A DNA stretch of 33,372 bases from Bacillota bacterium (GCA_023416585.1 JAEZHM010000024.1:1-33372), one strand, 5' to 3'; shown: positions 6,165 to 15,736, counted from the stretch's first letter. The notes: generated by a model not told the origin, from the letters alone. Numbers and translations: made by a program.

Positions 6165-7916
6165 ATGGATACGTTCCGGCGGATATTAAAGTGGCTCAAG
6201 CCTTATCGGCGAAAATTGAACCTCTGTATCGTTCTTTTGACTTTAGTAACGGCGCTGCGCATGGTGGTGCCCTACATCACCGAGGCATTGGTGAACAGGG
6301 TGCTTCCCCAACGGGATATGGGGCTGCTTTTGCAGTTATGCGCGGCGCTCATTTTTATGACAGCCATTCGCAGCCTTATGATGTACAAGCGTGGCATGCT
6401 CATTGAAGATGTATCCCAAAGCGTGGTATACGATCTGCGCACCGGGCTATATGAGCATATGCAGGAATTTTCCTATGGCTTTTACGATACCAACCATATT
6501 GGGGAGATCATGAGCCGCATGACCGGGGATATTGAGGGCGTGCGTGTTTTCATCGTTACCGCGGTGGTAGGCGTAGTCGAAAACCTGCTTATGTTCATAA
6601 TGTCCTTGATCGGCATGAGCCTTATGTCCTGGCAGCTTACACTGTTCATGGTATGCTTCTGCCCTGTGGTAGCCTATGTGGCTTGGCGGCTGCAGCGCAG
6701 GATTCGGCCTGCCCATATGGCTGTGCGGGAGCAGAATGCCGTTCTGAATACAAGAACTCAGGAGAATATTGCCGGTGTCCGCGTGGTAAAGGCGTTCGCG
6801 CGGGAGGAGCATGAAAAGCAGGCCTTCTCCGAGGACAATCAAAAGGTGCTTCACAATAACCTGCAGGTAACCTGGATATGGAGCACTTTCTTTCCCTTGA
6901 TGGATATGATCGCCAGCTTTGCCGTTCCTGTTTTGATCTTAGCCGGTTCTGCGCTGGTTATCCATGGAGATCTGCAAATCGGTACCTTGGTAGGCGCTAC
7001 GGGATTCGTATGGATGATTATCGCACCCATGCGGCAGGTAGCCAACTTTGTGAACGTCACTACAAATGGTCTTGTATCCTCTGAAAAGCTGATATATTAC
7101 ATGGATCTGGGCTCCATGATCCGCAGTCCGGAAAAACCAAGGGAAATTGAAAACCGCAAAGGTCTGGTAGATTTTGACCATGTCACATTCAAGTATGGCG
7201 ACAAAGCTGTTCTTCACGATATTGACCTGCATGTGAAACCTGGCCAGACGATAGCCGTCATGGGAGCCACGGGCGCGGGAAAATCCACTGTGGTGACGCT
7301 GCTGGGCAGGTACTATGATGTGGCTTGCGGCAGCGTGAAGGTGGATGGCATCGATGTTCGCGAACAGAACCTAAAAGACTTGCGCAGCCATATAGGCGTT
7401 GTAATGCAGGAAACATTCCTATACAGTGAGACCATCGCCGATAACATCCGCTATGGAAGGCCGGAAGCCAGTATGGAGCAGGTGCAGGCGGCGGCAAGGG
7501 CGGCACAGGCGGAGGAATTCATCCTTCAAATGCCCCAAGGATACTTAACTGTGATCGGTGAGCGCGGGCTTGGTCTTTCAGGCGGTCAAAAACAGCGCGT
7601 GGCATTGGCTAGGGCCATACTATACGATCCTTCCATTCTGGTCCTGGACGATGCTACCTCAGCTGTGGATATGGAAACAGAAGCGGAGATTCAGAAGGCA
7701 CTTGGAAGCGTAATGAAAGGGCGCACCACCTTTATTATCGCCCACCGGATATCTTCCGTGAGAAGAGCAGACCAGATTGTAGTGCTTCAGGATGGGCGCA
7801 TTGCAGAACGCGGAACCCATAAAGAACTGCTTGCGCTGAACGGCCTGTATGCCTCCATGTACCGGGATCAGACAAGAGATTTCGTTACAGCACCAAAGGC
7901 AGGTGAGCATATATGA
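6165..7916 (+). CDS. ABC exporter subunit 1 (fused membrane and ATPase domains), degenerate Walker B
   Basis: The 583-residue protein has six predicted membrane helices (about residues 18-305) of the type I exporter fold, followed by a nucleotide-binding domain. Walker A is GATGAGKST (367-375), the signature LSGGQ (471-475) is canonical, and the H-loop is His527. Walker B reads ILVLDD, so the catalytic Glu is replaced by Asp496. In heterodimeric exporters such as BmrCD, LmrCD and TM287/288, this marks the subunit that carries the degenerate ATP site. The start ATG follows GGGAGGA. The stop overlaps the next start by four bases, which implies translational coupling. Substrate unknown; a lipid, drug or peptide is possible. 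Confidence 0.92.
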   Translation: MDTFRRILKWLKPYRRKLNLCIVLLTLVTALRMVVPYITEALVNRVLPQRDMGLLLQLCAALIFMTAIRSLMMYKRGMLIEDVSQSVVYDLRTGLYEHMQEFSYGFYDTNHIGEIMSRMTGDIEGVRVFIVTAVVGVVENLLMFIMSLIGMSLMSWQLTLFMVCFCPVVAYVAWRLQRRIRPAHMAVREQNAVLNTRTQENIAGVRVVKAFAREEHEKQAFSEDNQKVLHNNLQVTWIWSTFFPLMDMIASFAVPVLILAGSALVIHGDLQIGTLVGATGFVWMIIAPMRQVANFVNVTTNGLVSSEKLIYYMDLGSMIRSPEKPREIENRKGLVDFDHVTFKYGDKAVLHDIDLHVKPGQTIAVMGATGAGKSTVVTLLGRYYDVACGSVKVDGIDVREQNLKDLRSHIGVVMQETFLYSETIADNIRYGRPEASMEQVQAAARAAQAEEFILQMPQGYLTVIGERGLGLSGGQKQRVALARAILYDPSILVLDDATSAVDMETEAEIQKALGSVMKGRTTFIIAHRISSVRRADQIVVLQDGRIAERGTHKELLALNGLYASMYRDQTRDFVTAPKAGEHI

Positions 7917-9712
7917 CCAGACTTCGCAACCTGGATGACGAGGTGCTGGAGGCGCCGTTTGACCGTAGCCAGTTTCTGCGCCTGCTTGCTTACCTGAAAC
8001 CATATAAAAAGCAGATGATCAAAGCGCTGTGCCTGATGATTATCGCTTCCGGAGCATCCCTTTTGGGTCCGTACTTGATGAGCCGGGCTGTGGGCCTTCT
8101 GGGGGAAGGGAATTATACCAGCCTTCCTTTCCTGTTTATTGGCATGGCGATTGCCGTGGTCATAGGCGGCCTATGCTTAAGAGCCAGGGTACGTACCATG
8201 GATATGTCGGGACGCAAAGCTATTGCCACGCTCCGTCAGGATCTGTTTGACCATATCCAGGATTTATCCTTGCCGTTCTTCGACAGCCGTTCCGCGGGAA
8301 AAATCATGGTGCGCGTCATCAACGACGTCAACAGCCTAAATGATCTTTTTACCGGCGGTATCATAAACGTTCTGGTGGATTGCCTGACGCTGATACTGCT
8401 GGTAGCGATCATGTTTTTTATTCACTGGAAGCTTACGCTGGTGTCATTGGGTTCTTTGATTGTTCTTGTTTTCCTGATAGTCATCCTGCGAAGAAAGATG
8501 CGCAAAGCCTGGCAGATCGTGCGCGCAAAGACCAGCACCATGAACGGATACTTGCATGAAAGCCTGGCTGGAATGCGGGTAACCCAGACCTTTGTAAGGG
8601 AAAAGGCGAACAAGGAAATTTTCGATGAGACGAACCAGGATATCAAGAGAAGCTGGCTAAAGGCAGTAGGTATCAACAACCTGTTCTGGCCTTACATCGA
8701 TACGTTAAGCTCTATAGGTACTGCCGGTGTCTATATTGCCGGAACCATTCTGATGGGTACGGGAAGCGGTGCCCAGGGGGTCTCGCTGGCGGACCTGCTT
8801 GCAATTTTGTGGTATCTGGGCAGGTTCTGGGAGCCCATCAATAACTTATCCAACTTTTATAACAGTGTTCTGGCAGCCATGGCCTCCATGGAACGCATCT
8901 TTGAAATCATGGATACAAAGCCGCAGGTATTTGATATTCGTGAGGATTTACCGGAACTTCCGCCCATCCATGGTGAAATTGCCTTCGATCATGTATCCTT
9001 TGGTTACGATCCAGGCACCCCTGTTTTGGAGGATGTATCCTTTACCGTAAAGCCTGGCCAGACTGTGGCACTGGTAGGGCCAACCGGAGCCGGAAAAAGC
9101 ACTGTAGTGAACCTGGTTAGCCGCTTCTACGATGTGACAGGCGGTGCGCTTAGAATCGATGGGCATGATGTTCGGGAAGTGAAACTGCATTCCCTGCGCA
9201 AGCAAATGTCAGTCATGCTGCAGGACAGCTTCATTTTCAGTGGCACCATACTGGATAACATCCGTTACGGCCGACTGGATGCCACCGAGGAGGAAGTGAT
9301 GGAGGCGGCCAAAGCGGTGCACGTCCACGACTTCATCATGGGTCTGCAAAAAGGGTACCGCACCGAGGTGAATGAGCGGGGTTCCACCCTTTCCGTAGGG
9401 CAAAAGCAGCTAATTTCCTTTGCCAGGGCGCTGCTCAACGATCCCCGTGTGCTGATTCTGGATGAGGCCACTTCTTCCATTGACACGCATACAGAATTGC
9501 TTATTCAAAAAGCGTTGGAAGTGCTTTTGAAAGGCCGCACCAGTTTTGTCATCGCCCACAGATTGTCGACTATCCGCAGAGCGGATGTGATCATGGTGGT
9601 ACAGGATCACCATATTGCCGAAGCAGGCACCCACGAAGAATTGATGGCTTTTCCCGGCGGACATTACCGTGCCTTGTGCGAGGCACAATACAAGTTTATG
9701 GAGGGCGATTGA
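7913..9712 (+). CDS. ABC exporter subunit 2 (fused membrane and ATPase domains), degenerate signature motif
   Basis: The 599-residue partner has a cytosolic N-terminal extension of about 30 residues, typical of the BmrD/LmrD side. Six membrane helices follow (about residues 35-310), then an ATPase domain: Walker A GPTGAGKST (389-397), Walker B LILDE with catalytic Glu518, and H-loop His549. Its signature is LSVGQ (493-497) instead of LSGGQ. Paired with subunit 1, this gives one consensus ATP site (Glu518 plus the partner's LSGGQ) and one degenerate site (the partner's Asp496 plus LSVGQ), the classic heterodimer pattern. A terminator-like hairpin follows. No dedicated regulator or substrate gene is adjacent. 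Confidence 0.92.
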   Translation: MTRLRNLDDEVLEAPFDRSQFLRLLAYLKPYKKQMIKALCLMIIASGASLLGPYLMSRAVGLLGEGNYTSLPFLFIGMAIAVVIGGLCLRARVRTMDMSGRKAIATLRQDLFDHIQDLSLPFFDSRSAGKIMVRVINDVNSLNDLFTGGIINVLVDCLTLILLVAIMFFIHWKLTLVSLGSLIVLVFLIVILRRKMRKAWQIVRAKTSTMNGYLHESLAGMRVTQTFVREKANKEIFDETNQDIKRSWLKAVGINNLFWPYIDTLSSIGTAGVYIAGTILMGTGSGAQGVSLADLLAILWYLGRFWEPINNLSNFYNSVLAAMASMERIFEIMDTKPQVFDIREDLPELPPIHGEIAFDHVSFGYDPGTPVLEDVSFTVKPGQTVALVGPTGAGKSTVVNLVSRFYDVTGGALRIDGHDVREVKLHSLRKQMSVMLQDSFIFSGTILDNIRYGRLDATEEEVMEAAKAVHVHDFIMGLQKGYRTEVNERGSTLSVGQKQLISFARALLNDPRVLILDEATSSIDTHTELLIQKALEVLLKGRTSFVIAHRLSTIRRADVIMVVQDHHIAEAGTHEELMAFPGGHYRALCEAQYKFMEGD

Positions 9713-9760
9713 CGTTACCCAGTCCCTCGTGTTACCAAGTGTATATGAATCCTTATGAGC

Positions 9761-9780
9761 GCCGGCCTTCACAGGCCGGC
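9761..9780 (+). terminator. Terminator-like hairpin after the ABC exporter
   Basis: GCCGGCCT and AGGCCGGC form a perfect 8-bp GC-rich stem with a 4-base loop, followed by an interrupted T-rich stretch (ACTTTGTTGTT). The U tract is weak, so termination may be partial. Confidence 0.7.
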
Positions 9781-9872
9781 ACTTTGTTGTTACACGCCAG
9801 TGTACTTTTAGCATTGAAAGTTTATATATCGTTATTCAATCAAAAGAGAACAGATAAATTCTGAAAACCAGA

Positions 9873-9901
9873 TTGACATTCTTTTATAGGAAGTGTATGA
9901 T
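9873..9901 (+). promoter_or_regulatory. Strong sigma-A promoter for the arabinose operon
   Basis: A consensus TTGACA (9873-9878), a 17-base spacer and TATGAT (9896-9901) lie about 110 bases before the regulator's start codon. It is the only good promoter before four closely spaced genes. It sits in the 298-base AT-rich gap 9713-10010, which has no gene. Confidence 0.8.
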
Positions 9902-9928
9902 GATGTTAGTTAAGATAAATGCATATAG

Positions 9929-9962
9929 ATTTAGATAAAACTAAAATAAACTTATTGAGTTT
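9929..9962. promoter_or_regulatory. Two small inverted repeats downstream of the promoter, possible operators
   Basis: TTTAG-N6-CTAAA (9930-9945) and AAACT-N5-AGTTT (9948-9962) lie 28-60 bases after the -10, where a repressor could block initiation or early elongation. The neighbouring ArsR-type regulator is an obvious candidate ligand. AT-rich DNA produces such arms by chance, so this is only a suggestion. Confidence 0.25.
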
Positions 9963-10010
9963 GGAGAGGTGTGCGTCTAGCCGCCCATCCGTTACCACAG
10001 GAGGAGTCTT

Positions 10011-10937
10011 ATGCTGCATATCCGAAACATCAGGGAGGGCCTGCCGCTATACAGGGCTTTGAGCTCCGATGTGCGCGTTTCCATTCTGGAAATGCTTTAT
10101 GAAAATGGGCCCATGCGTATGTCGGCTATCTCTGAACAATTGGGCCTTACCAATGGCGCGTTGACGCCCCACATCAAAGCGCTGGCGGATTGTGGTTTGA
10201 TCACCATCGACATGGCGGTTGGAAAGCATGGCGTGCAGAAAATATGCTGCGTCAATGAGGAGAGCATTCTGATTGACCCCGTCAGGAACGAACGCAAGCA
10301 TAACGTGTATGAAACAGAGATCAGTGTAGGCCAGTATACGGCTTACGATATTTATCCCACCTGCGGCATTGCCACACCGGAGCATATCATCGGGGAGGTG
10401 GACGATCCCCGGTATTTTGCTTCCCCCGAGCGGGTGAACGGCGGCATTTTATGGTTTGGACGCGGATTTGTGGAATACATGATCCCCAACTTCCTGAACG
10501 TGAACCAGCAGCTTTTGGAAATACAGATTTCCCTGGAGATTGCCTCCGAAGCGCCGGGCTGCTCGGAGGATTGGCCCAGCGATATCTACTTTTACTTGAA
10601 CGGAAAGGAGCTTGGCTATTGGACCAGTCCCGGAGATTTTGGGCGTGTACAGGGTATATACAATCCCGACTGGTGGTTCCGCAACTGGAACCAGCATGGT
10701 ATGTACAAATTGCTTTCGTTGAATGAAAGCGGTACGTTCATCGACGGCAGTAAAATATCGGATGTCACGCTCAAGGATATTAACATTACTCACGGCCCCA
10801 GCCTTTCTTTACGTTTGAGCGTGCCGGAGAAGGCGACAAATCAAGGCGGCCTGACAATCTTTGGCCGGTCCTTTGGAAACTATCATCAGGATATACGTGT
10901 CCGGATGCACTATCGCGAAACAAGCGAACGGAAGTAA
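10011..10937 (+). CDS. ArsR-type winged-helix regulator with large C-terminal domain
   Basis: The 308-residue protein starts at an ATG after CAGGAGGAG. Residues about 12-85 form a winged helix-turn-helix: LYRALSSDVRVSILEMLYENG, then the recognition region AISEQLGLTNGALTPHIKAL and a wing. ArsR proteins are normally about 100 residues. Here some 210 extra residues follow, rich in Trp, Tyr and Gly (for example GYWTSPGDFG and YNPDWWFRNWN), which look beta-rich and jelly-roll- or ligand-domain-like. No metal-binding Cys cluster of ArsR/SmtB type is evident. It is the first gene of an operon with two arabinofuranosidases and ribulokinase, so it most likely senses an arabinose-related sugar and controls this operon. 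That is inference from position. Confidence 0.8.
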   Translation: MLHIRNIREGLPLYRALSSDVRVSILEMLYENGPMRMSAISEQLGLTNGALTPHIKALADCGLITIDMAVGKHGVQKICCVNEESILIDPVRNERKHNVYETEISVGQYTAYDIYPTCGIATPEHIIGEVDDPRYFASPERVNGGILWFGRGFVEYMIPNFLNVNQQLLEIQISLEIASEAPGCSEDWPSDIYFYLNGKELGYWTSPGDFGRVQGIYNPDWWFRNWNQHGMYKLLSLNESGTFIDGSKISDVTLKDINITHGPSLSLRLSVPEKATNQGGLTIFGRSFGNYHQDIRVRMHYRETSERK

Positions 10938-11010
10938 CGATTTCCAAAATTGCCAAACTATATAGAAATCAGCCTTGCATTTTTAGCAGGGTCATCAATG
11001 GAGGGAATGT

Positions 11011-12513
11011 ATGCGCTTAATCGTTCTACCTGGCGTCACGGGAGCCAAAATATCCAAGGATATCTATGGCCATTTTTCGGAGCACCTTGGCCGCTGTATC
11101 TATGGCGGCATATACGTGGGGGAGGATTCCGCCATTCCAAATTTGCGAGGCATCCGTAAGGATGTCGTTTCTGCGCTGAAGCACATCAATCTGCCAAACC
11201 TGCGCTGGCCCGGCGGGTGCTTTGCCGATGAGTACCATTGGAAGGATGGCATCGGCCCAAAGGAAAACCGCAAAAAAATGATCAATACCCATTGGGGCGG
11301 TGTGGTGGAAGACAATAGTTTTGGCACCCATGAGTTTATGGATTTATGCCATCAGGTGGGATGTGAGCCGTATGTTAATGGCAACCTGGGCTCCGGTACA
11401 GTTCAGGAAATGCAGGAATGGGTGGAATACATGACATCCGGGGAAGTATCGCCTATGACGCTTTTACGCAAGCAAAACGGGCGGGAGGAGCCCTGGAAGT
11501 TTAGATTCTTCGGCGTTGGCAATGAAAACTGGGGCTGCGGCGGCAATATGCGGGCGGAGCATTATGCCGACGAGTACCGCCGCTATCAGACATATGTACG
11601 TAATTACAGCGGTAACAAGATTTTCAAAATTGCCTGCGGGGCGGGAACCAACAGGGAAAATCCAGGCTACGACTGGACGGAGACTTTGATGGAGCGCGCC
11701 GGGAACATGATGGACGGCTTGTCACTGCACTACTATACAGTTACCACAGGCATGTGGGCGGATAAGGGCAGCGCCACGGAGTTTGACGAGACGCTGTATT
11801 ACAAGACGCTGTACCAATCTTCTTTTATGGAAACGCTTTTAGCTGGACATGGCGCCATCATGGACAGGTTCGATCCCAAGGGCCGGGTGGGATTGATTGT
11901 GGATGAGTGGGGTACCTGGCACAATGTGGAGCCGGGTACGAATCCGGGATTCTTATACCAGCAGAATACCATGCGCGATGCCATGGTGGCGGCCATGAAC
12001 CTGAATCTGTTCAACAAGCATAGCCGCCGGGTGCGCATGGCCAACCTGGCGCAGACAGTGAATGTGCTGCAATCCCTGATCCTGACAGACGGGGAAGACA
12101 TGGTTTTAACGCCCACCTACCACGTGTTTGATTTATTCAAGATCCATCAGGAAAACCGCCTTGTTCACAGCGTGGCGGAAAACGAGACCATTGAAACGCC
12201 GCTGGGATCCTTAGACAGGTTCAGCGAGTCCGCTTCCGTGGATGAAAAGGGCCGGGTGCATGTGACCATTGCCAATTTTCATGCATTTAAAAGCGCTCCA
12301 GTATCGCTTAGGCTGGATGGTAAAGAGTACCGGCTTGGCGAAGCCAGGGTGCTAAAGGGGGACATACATCAGATGAATACATTTGAGGACAAAGCCTGCG
12401 TGAATCCCGTTATCTTGGACGGCGTAGCCACTAAGGCGGAACCAATGGGTACGGAAGTCACTTTCCAATTGCCCCCTTGTTCCGTGGCAGCTTTCACATT
12501 TGAACAAAAATAA
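11011..12513 (+). CDS. GH51 alpha-L-arabinofuranosidase (first copy)
   Basis: The 500-residue protein starts at an ATG preceded by GGAGGGAATGT. There is no signal peptide, so it acts in the cytoplasm on imported arabino-oligosaccharides, releasing L-arabinose with retention. GH51 landmarks are HFSEHLGRCIYGGIYVG (residues 21-37), LRWPGGCFADEYHWKDGIGP (64-83), acid/base Glu172 in GVGNENWG and nucleophile Glu299 in VDEWGTWHN. A C-terminal beta-sandwich follows the barrel. It has CFADEYHW where the second copy has NFVSGFNW, and the two acid/base contexts differ, so the tandem genes are from different GH51 branches and are not a recent duplication. No symbol is given because its branch differs from that of typical abfA. 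Confidence 0.92.
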   Translation: MRLIVLPGVTGAKISKDIYGHFSEHLGRCIYGGIYVGEDSAIPNLRGIRKDVVSALKHINLPNLRWPGGCFADEYHWKDGIGPKENRKKMINTHWGGVVEDNSFGTHEFMDLCHQVGCEPYVNGNLGSGTVQEMQEWVEYMTSGEVSPMTLLRKQNGREEPWKFRFFGVGNENWGCGGNMRAEHYADEYRRYQTYVRNYSGNKIFKIACGAGTNRENPGYDWTETLMERAGNMMDGLSLHYYTVTTGMWADKGSATEFDETLYYKTLYQSSFMETLLAGHGAIMDRFDPKGRVGLIVDEWGTWHNVEPGTNPGFLYQQNTMRDAMVAAMNLNLFNKHSRRVRMANLAQTVNVLQSLILTDGEDMVLTPTYHVFDLFKIHQENRLVHSVAENETIETPLGSLDRFSESASVDEKGRVHVTIANFHAFKSAPVSLRLDGKEYRLGEARVLKGDIHQMNTFEDKACVNPVILDGVATKAEPMGTEVTFQLPPCSVAAFTFEQK

Positions 12514-12526
12514 AGGAGCAATATAT

Positions 12527-14035
12527 ATGAAAAAGGCGACCATGACTTTGGACCGGGATTATGCTATCGGTACGATTGACAAAAGGCTTTACGGCAACTT
12601 TGTGGAACATCTGGGCCGCTGTGTATATGGCGGAATCTATGAACCAGGACATCCCACCGCAGACAAGAACGGCTTCCGCCGGGACGTGCTGGAATTGGTA
12701 CGCAAGCTGAACGTTCCCGTAGTGCGCTATCCAGGCGGCAACTTTGTGTCCGGCTTCAACTGGGAGGATTCCATCGGCCCAGTCAATGACCGACCCAAAA
12801 GGCTGGACCTTGCATGGTTCACCACTGAGACCAATGAAGTGGGGCTTCACGAATTCTACAGTTGGGCCAAAGAGGCTGGCAGCGATGTGATGTATGCCGT
12901 CAACTTGGGCACCCGCGGCCCGGATGCGGCCAGGAACGTTGTGGAATACTGCAACCATCCCAAGGGAACGTTTTGGTCCGACCTGCGCCGTAAAAACGGA
13001 CTGGAAGAACCCATGGATATAAAGCTCTGGTGCCTGGGCAACGAAATGGACGGTCCTTGGCAGATGGGCCAAAGGACAGCTTATGATTATGGCCGCGTGG
13101 CATATGAAAGCGCTAAAATGATGAAGTGGGTAGATCCCTCCATTGAGGTGGTGGCCTGCGGTTCGTCCTCCAGCCAGATGAAAACATTTGGCGATTGGGA
13201 ACTTACCATGCTGGAGGAATGCTACGAGCATGTGGATTATGTATCGCTACACCGCTATTACGGCAATGCCGAAAACAATACGCCGGATTTCCTGGCCAGT
13301 ACTATGGATCTGGATGACTTCATCAAGACAGTAGTAGCCATCTGCGATGCCATCAAAGGAAAAAAACATTCGAATAAAAGGGTTCACCTATCTTTTGACG
13401 AATGGAATGTATGGTATCATTCCCATCAAAAGGACCAGGATCTGCATAAACTTGACCGCTGGGGCCGGGCGCTGCCGCTGTTGGACGATATCTATAATTT
13501 TGAGGATGCGCTATTGGTGGGCTCCATGCTCATCACGTTCCTCCGGAACGCTGACAGGGTGAAGGTTGCCTGTATGGCTCAGTTGGTGAACACCATTGCG
13601 CCCATCCACACCAGGGAAAATGGCGGCGCATGGGCACAGACCATATACTGGCCGCTACAGCAGGCCAGCCAGTTCGGCCGCGGTACGTCGCTGAGACCGG
13701 TAGTCAAATCACCCGTGTACGATGGAAAGAAGTATTCAGGCGTGCCGCTTATCGATGCCGCAGCCGCCATGGATGAGAACGGGAATGTGACGCTGTTCTT
13801 TGTCAACAAGGATATGGCGGAGGATATCGAGATGTCGGTGGATTTAAGGGACTTTGGCTCTTTCACCAAAGTTTCGCATTCCTTACTCCATCATGATGAC
13901 GTGAAGGCGGTCAATACCGAATTTGATCCGGACAACGTTTCGCCAAAGCAGGGTAAGGGCGGAAAATTGGACAACGGCAAATTTACCATCGTGCTGCCCT
14001 GCCTTAGCTGGAATGTGGTCCAATTGATGAAATAA
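12527..14035 (+). CDS. abfA: GH51 alpha-L-arabinofuranosidase (second copy, AbfA type)
   Basis: The start is ATG 12527, preceded by AAAGGAG. The frame extends upstream to 12500 only by overlapping the previous gene, without a ribosome site. The 502-residue cytoplasmic enzyme shows LYGNFVEHLGRCVYGGIYEP (21-40), RYPGGNFVSGFNWEDSIGP (67-85), acid/base Glu173 in CLGNEMDGPWQ and nucleophile Glu292 in SFDEWNVWYHSH. These closely follow the Geobacillus and Bacillus AbfA pattern of exo-acting enzymes that remove arabinofuranosyl units from arabinan and arabinoxylan oligosaccharides. It lies 13 bases after the first copy and 18 bases before ribulokinase, so all are probably on one mRNA. Confidence 0.94.
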   Translation: MKKATMTLDRDYAIGTIDKRLYGNFVEHLGRCVYGGIYEPGHPTADKNGFRRDVLELVRKLNVPVVRYPGGNFVSGFNWEDSIGPVNDRPKRLDLAWFTTETNEVGLHEFYSWAKEAGSDVMYAVNLGTRGPDAARNVVEYCNHPKGTFWSDLRRKNGLEEPMDIKLWCLGNEMDGPWQMGQRTAYDYGRVAYESAKMMKWVDPSIEVVACGSSSSQMKTFGDWELTMLEECYEHVDYVSLHRYYGNAENNTPDFLASTMDLDDFIKTVVAICDAIKGKKHSNKRVHLSFDEWNVWYHSHQKDQDLHKLDRWGRALPLLDDIYNFEDALLVGSMLITFLRNADRVKVACMAQLVNTIAPIHTRENGGAWAQTIYWPLQQASQFGRGTSLRPVVKSPVYDGKKYSGVPLIDAAAAMDENGNVTLFFVNKDMAEDIEMSVDLRDFGSFTKVSHSLLHHDDVKAVNTEFDPDNVSPKQGKGGKLDNGKFTIVLPCLSWNVVQLMK

Positions 14036-14053
14036 CTTGAAGGAGCGGTTTCA

Positions 14054-15724
14054 ATGGCCAAGTATGCAATTGGCATGGACTTTGGTACCTTATCCGGGCG
14101 TGCGGTGGCGGTAGAGATTGGCACCGGCAGGGAGCTTGCTTCCGCCGTGTGGCCTTACACTCATGCCGTAATGGATGAAACGCTGTGGGACGGTCAAAAG
14201 CTTCCGCCGGATTGGGCGTTGCAATACCCTGGAGACTACATAGAAGCCATGGAGAAAACGATCCCCCAGGTGATCCGCGAAAGTGGCATCGATACGCAGG
14301 ATGTGATCGGCATCGGCATCGACTTTACCGCCTGCACCATTCTTCCGGTCAAGAAGGATGGCACGGCCCTATGCGAACTGCCGGAATACAAGCATAACCC
14401 TCACGCCTATGTAAAGCTGTGGAAGCATCATGCTGCCCAGGAGCATGCCAACCGCTTGAATGAGATCGCATCAAAGCGGGGGGAGGATTTCCTGCCTCGC
14501 TACGGCGGAAAGATTTCCAGCGAGTGGCTGGTGCCAAAAGTAATGCAGATCGTAGAGGAAGCGCCTGAAGTGTACGATGGCGCCGACAGGATCATTGAGG
14601 CGGCTGACTGGGTGGTTTGGCAGCTGACCGGCAAGGAAACCCGCAACAGCTGCACTGCAGGGTACAAGGCGATTTGGCACAAGAAAAAGGGTTACCCCGG
14701 CAAAGCGTTTTTCAAGGCACTCCATCCGAAACTTGAAAACCTGGTGGCCGACAAACTTTCCACCGCCATTTCTCCTTTGGGCGCAAAAGCCGGGGAAGTG
14801 ACGGTGCAGGCTTCCCATTGGTGCGGGTTGAATCCCGGCACCGCTGTGGCAGTGGCCAATGTGGACGCCCATGTTTGCCTGCCTGCGGTGGGCATAGATG
14901 GGCCGGGCAAACTGCTGGCCATTATGGGCACATCCACTTGCCATATCATGCTGGGCGAAAAGGAACGGGAAGTGCCCGGTATGTGCGGTGTGGTGGAAGA
15001 CGGTGTCATGCCGGGATACTTTGGGTACGAGGCTGGCCAAAGCTGCGTAGGCGACCATTTTGCATGGTTTGTGGACCGCTGCTGCCCGGAGGAATACGTG
15101 AAAGCGGCCAGTGAAAAGGGTATCGACATTCACGCTTACCTCACGGAAAAGGCGCAAGCACTCAAGGTGGGGGAAAGCGGGCTGGTGGCGCTGGATTGGT
15201 GGAACGGCAACCGTTCCGTGCTGGTGGATGTGGACCTTACCGGCTTGATGGTGGGCATGACGCTGGCAACCAGGCCGGAAGAAATGTACCGCGCACTCAT
15301 AGAGGCCACGGCCTATGGCACCCGCATGATCGTGGAAAACTTTGTGAAGAGCGGCGTACCGGTGGAGGAGTTGTACGCTTCCGGCGGCATCAGCCAAAAG
15401 AACGCCATGGCGATGCAGATTTATGCCGATGTGCTGAACATGCCTGTGCGCATAGCCGCTTCCAAGCAGGGTCCCGCTGTTGGCAGCGCTATCTTTGCGG
15501 CGGTGGCCGCGGGCAAGGCATCGGGCGGATACGACGATGTGTTCCAGGCTGCCCGGGATATGGGGAAAGTAAAGGATACGGTTTACTATCCCATTGCGGA
15601 AAATGTGGCTGTGTATAACAAGCTGTACGACGAATACCATATCCTCCATGACTTCTTCGGCCGCGGCGGAAACGACGTGATGAAGCGCTTGAAAGCACTG
15701 CGTAAGGAAGTTGCGGGAGATTGA
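14054..15724 (+). CDS. araB: L-ribulokinase (FGGY kinase)
   Basis: The 556-residue protein starts at an ATG after GAAGGAGCGG. It phosphorylates L-ribulose to L-ribulose-5-phosphate. The first FGGY domain opens with IGMDFGTLSGRAV (6-18), and GIGIDFTACTILPV is the ribulokinase-specific stretch after it. The second domain holds IMGTSTCHIML, the phosphate-binding loop region, and ASGGISQKNAMAMQIYADV near the adenine site. Length and these motifs separate it from xylulokinase and glycerol kinase (about 500 residues). It closes the regulator-GH51-GH51-araB operon and is followed by a large palindrome. The isomerase gene araA, needed to make its substrate from arabinose, is not in the window. Confidence 0.95.
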   Translation: MAKYAIGMDFGTLSGRAVAVEIGTGRELASAVWPYTHAVMDETLWDGQKLPPDWALQYPGDYIEAMEKTIPQVIRESGIDTQDVIGIGIDFTACTILPVKKDGTALCELPEYKHNPHAYVKLWKHHAAQEHANRLNEIASKRGEDFLPRYGGKISSEWLVPKVMQIVEEAPEVYDGADRIIEAADWVVWQLTGKETRNSCTAGYKAIWHKKKGYPGKAFFKALHPKLENLVADKLSTAISPLGAKAGEVTVQASHWCGLNPGTAVAVANVDAHVCLPAVGIDGPGKLLAIMGTSTCHIMLGEKEREVPGMCGVVEDGVMPGYFGYEAGQSCVGDHFAWFVDRCCPEEYVKAASEKGIDIHAYLTEKAQALKVGESGLVALDWWNGNRSVLVDVDLTGLMVGMTLATRPEEMYRALIEATAYGTRMIVENFVKSGVPVEELYASGGISQKNAMAMQIYADVLNMPVRIAASKQGPAVGSAIFAAVAAGKASGGYDDVFQAARDMGKVKDTVYYPIAENVAVYNKLYDEYHILHDFFGRGGNDVMKRLKALRKEVAGD

Positions 15725-15736
15725 TGGGAAAAGATT

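Noticed and set aside
12500..12526. Upstream TTG start of the second GH51 gene
   Set aside because: It overlaps the previous gene, and AAAGGAG lies inside the extension at ideal distance from ATG 12527.
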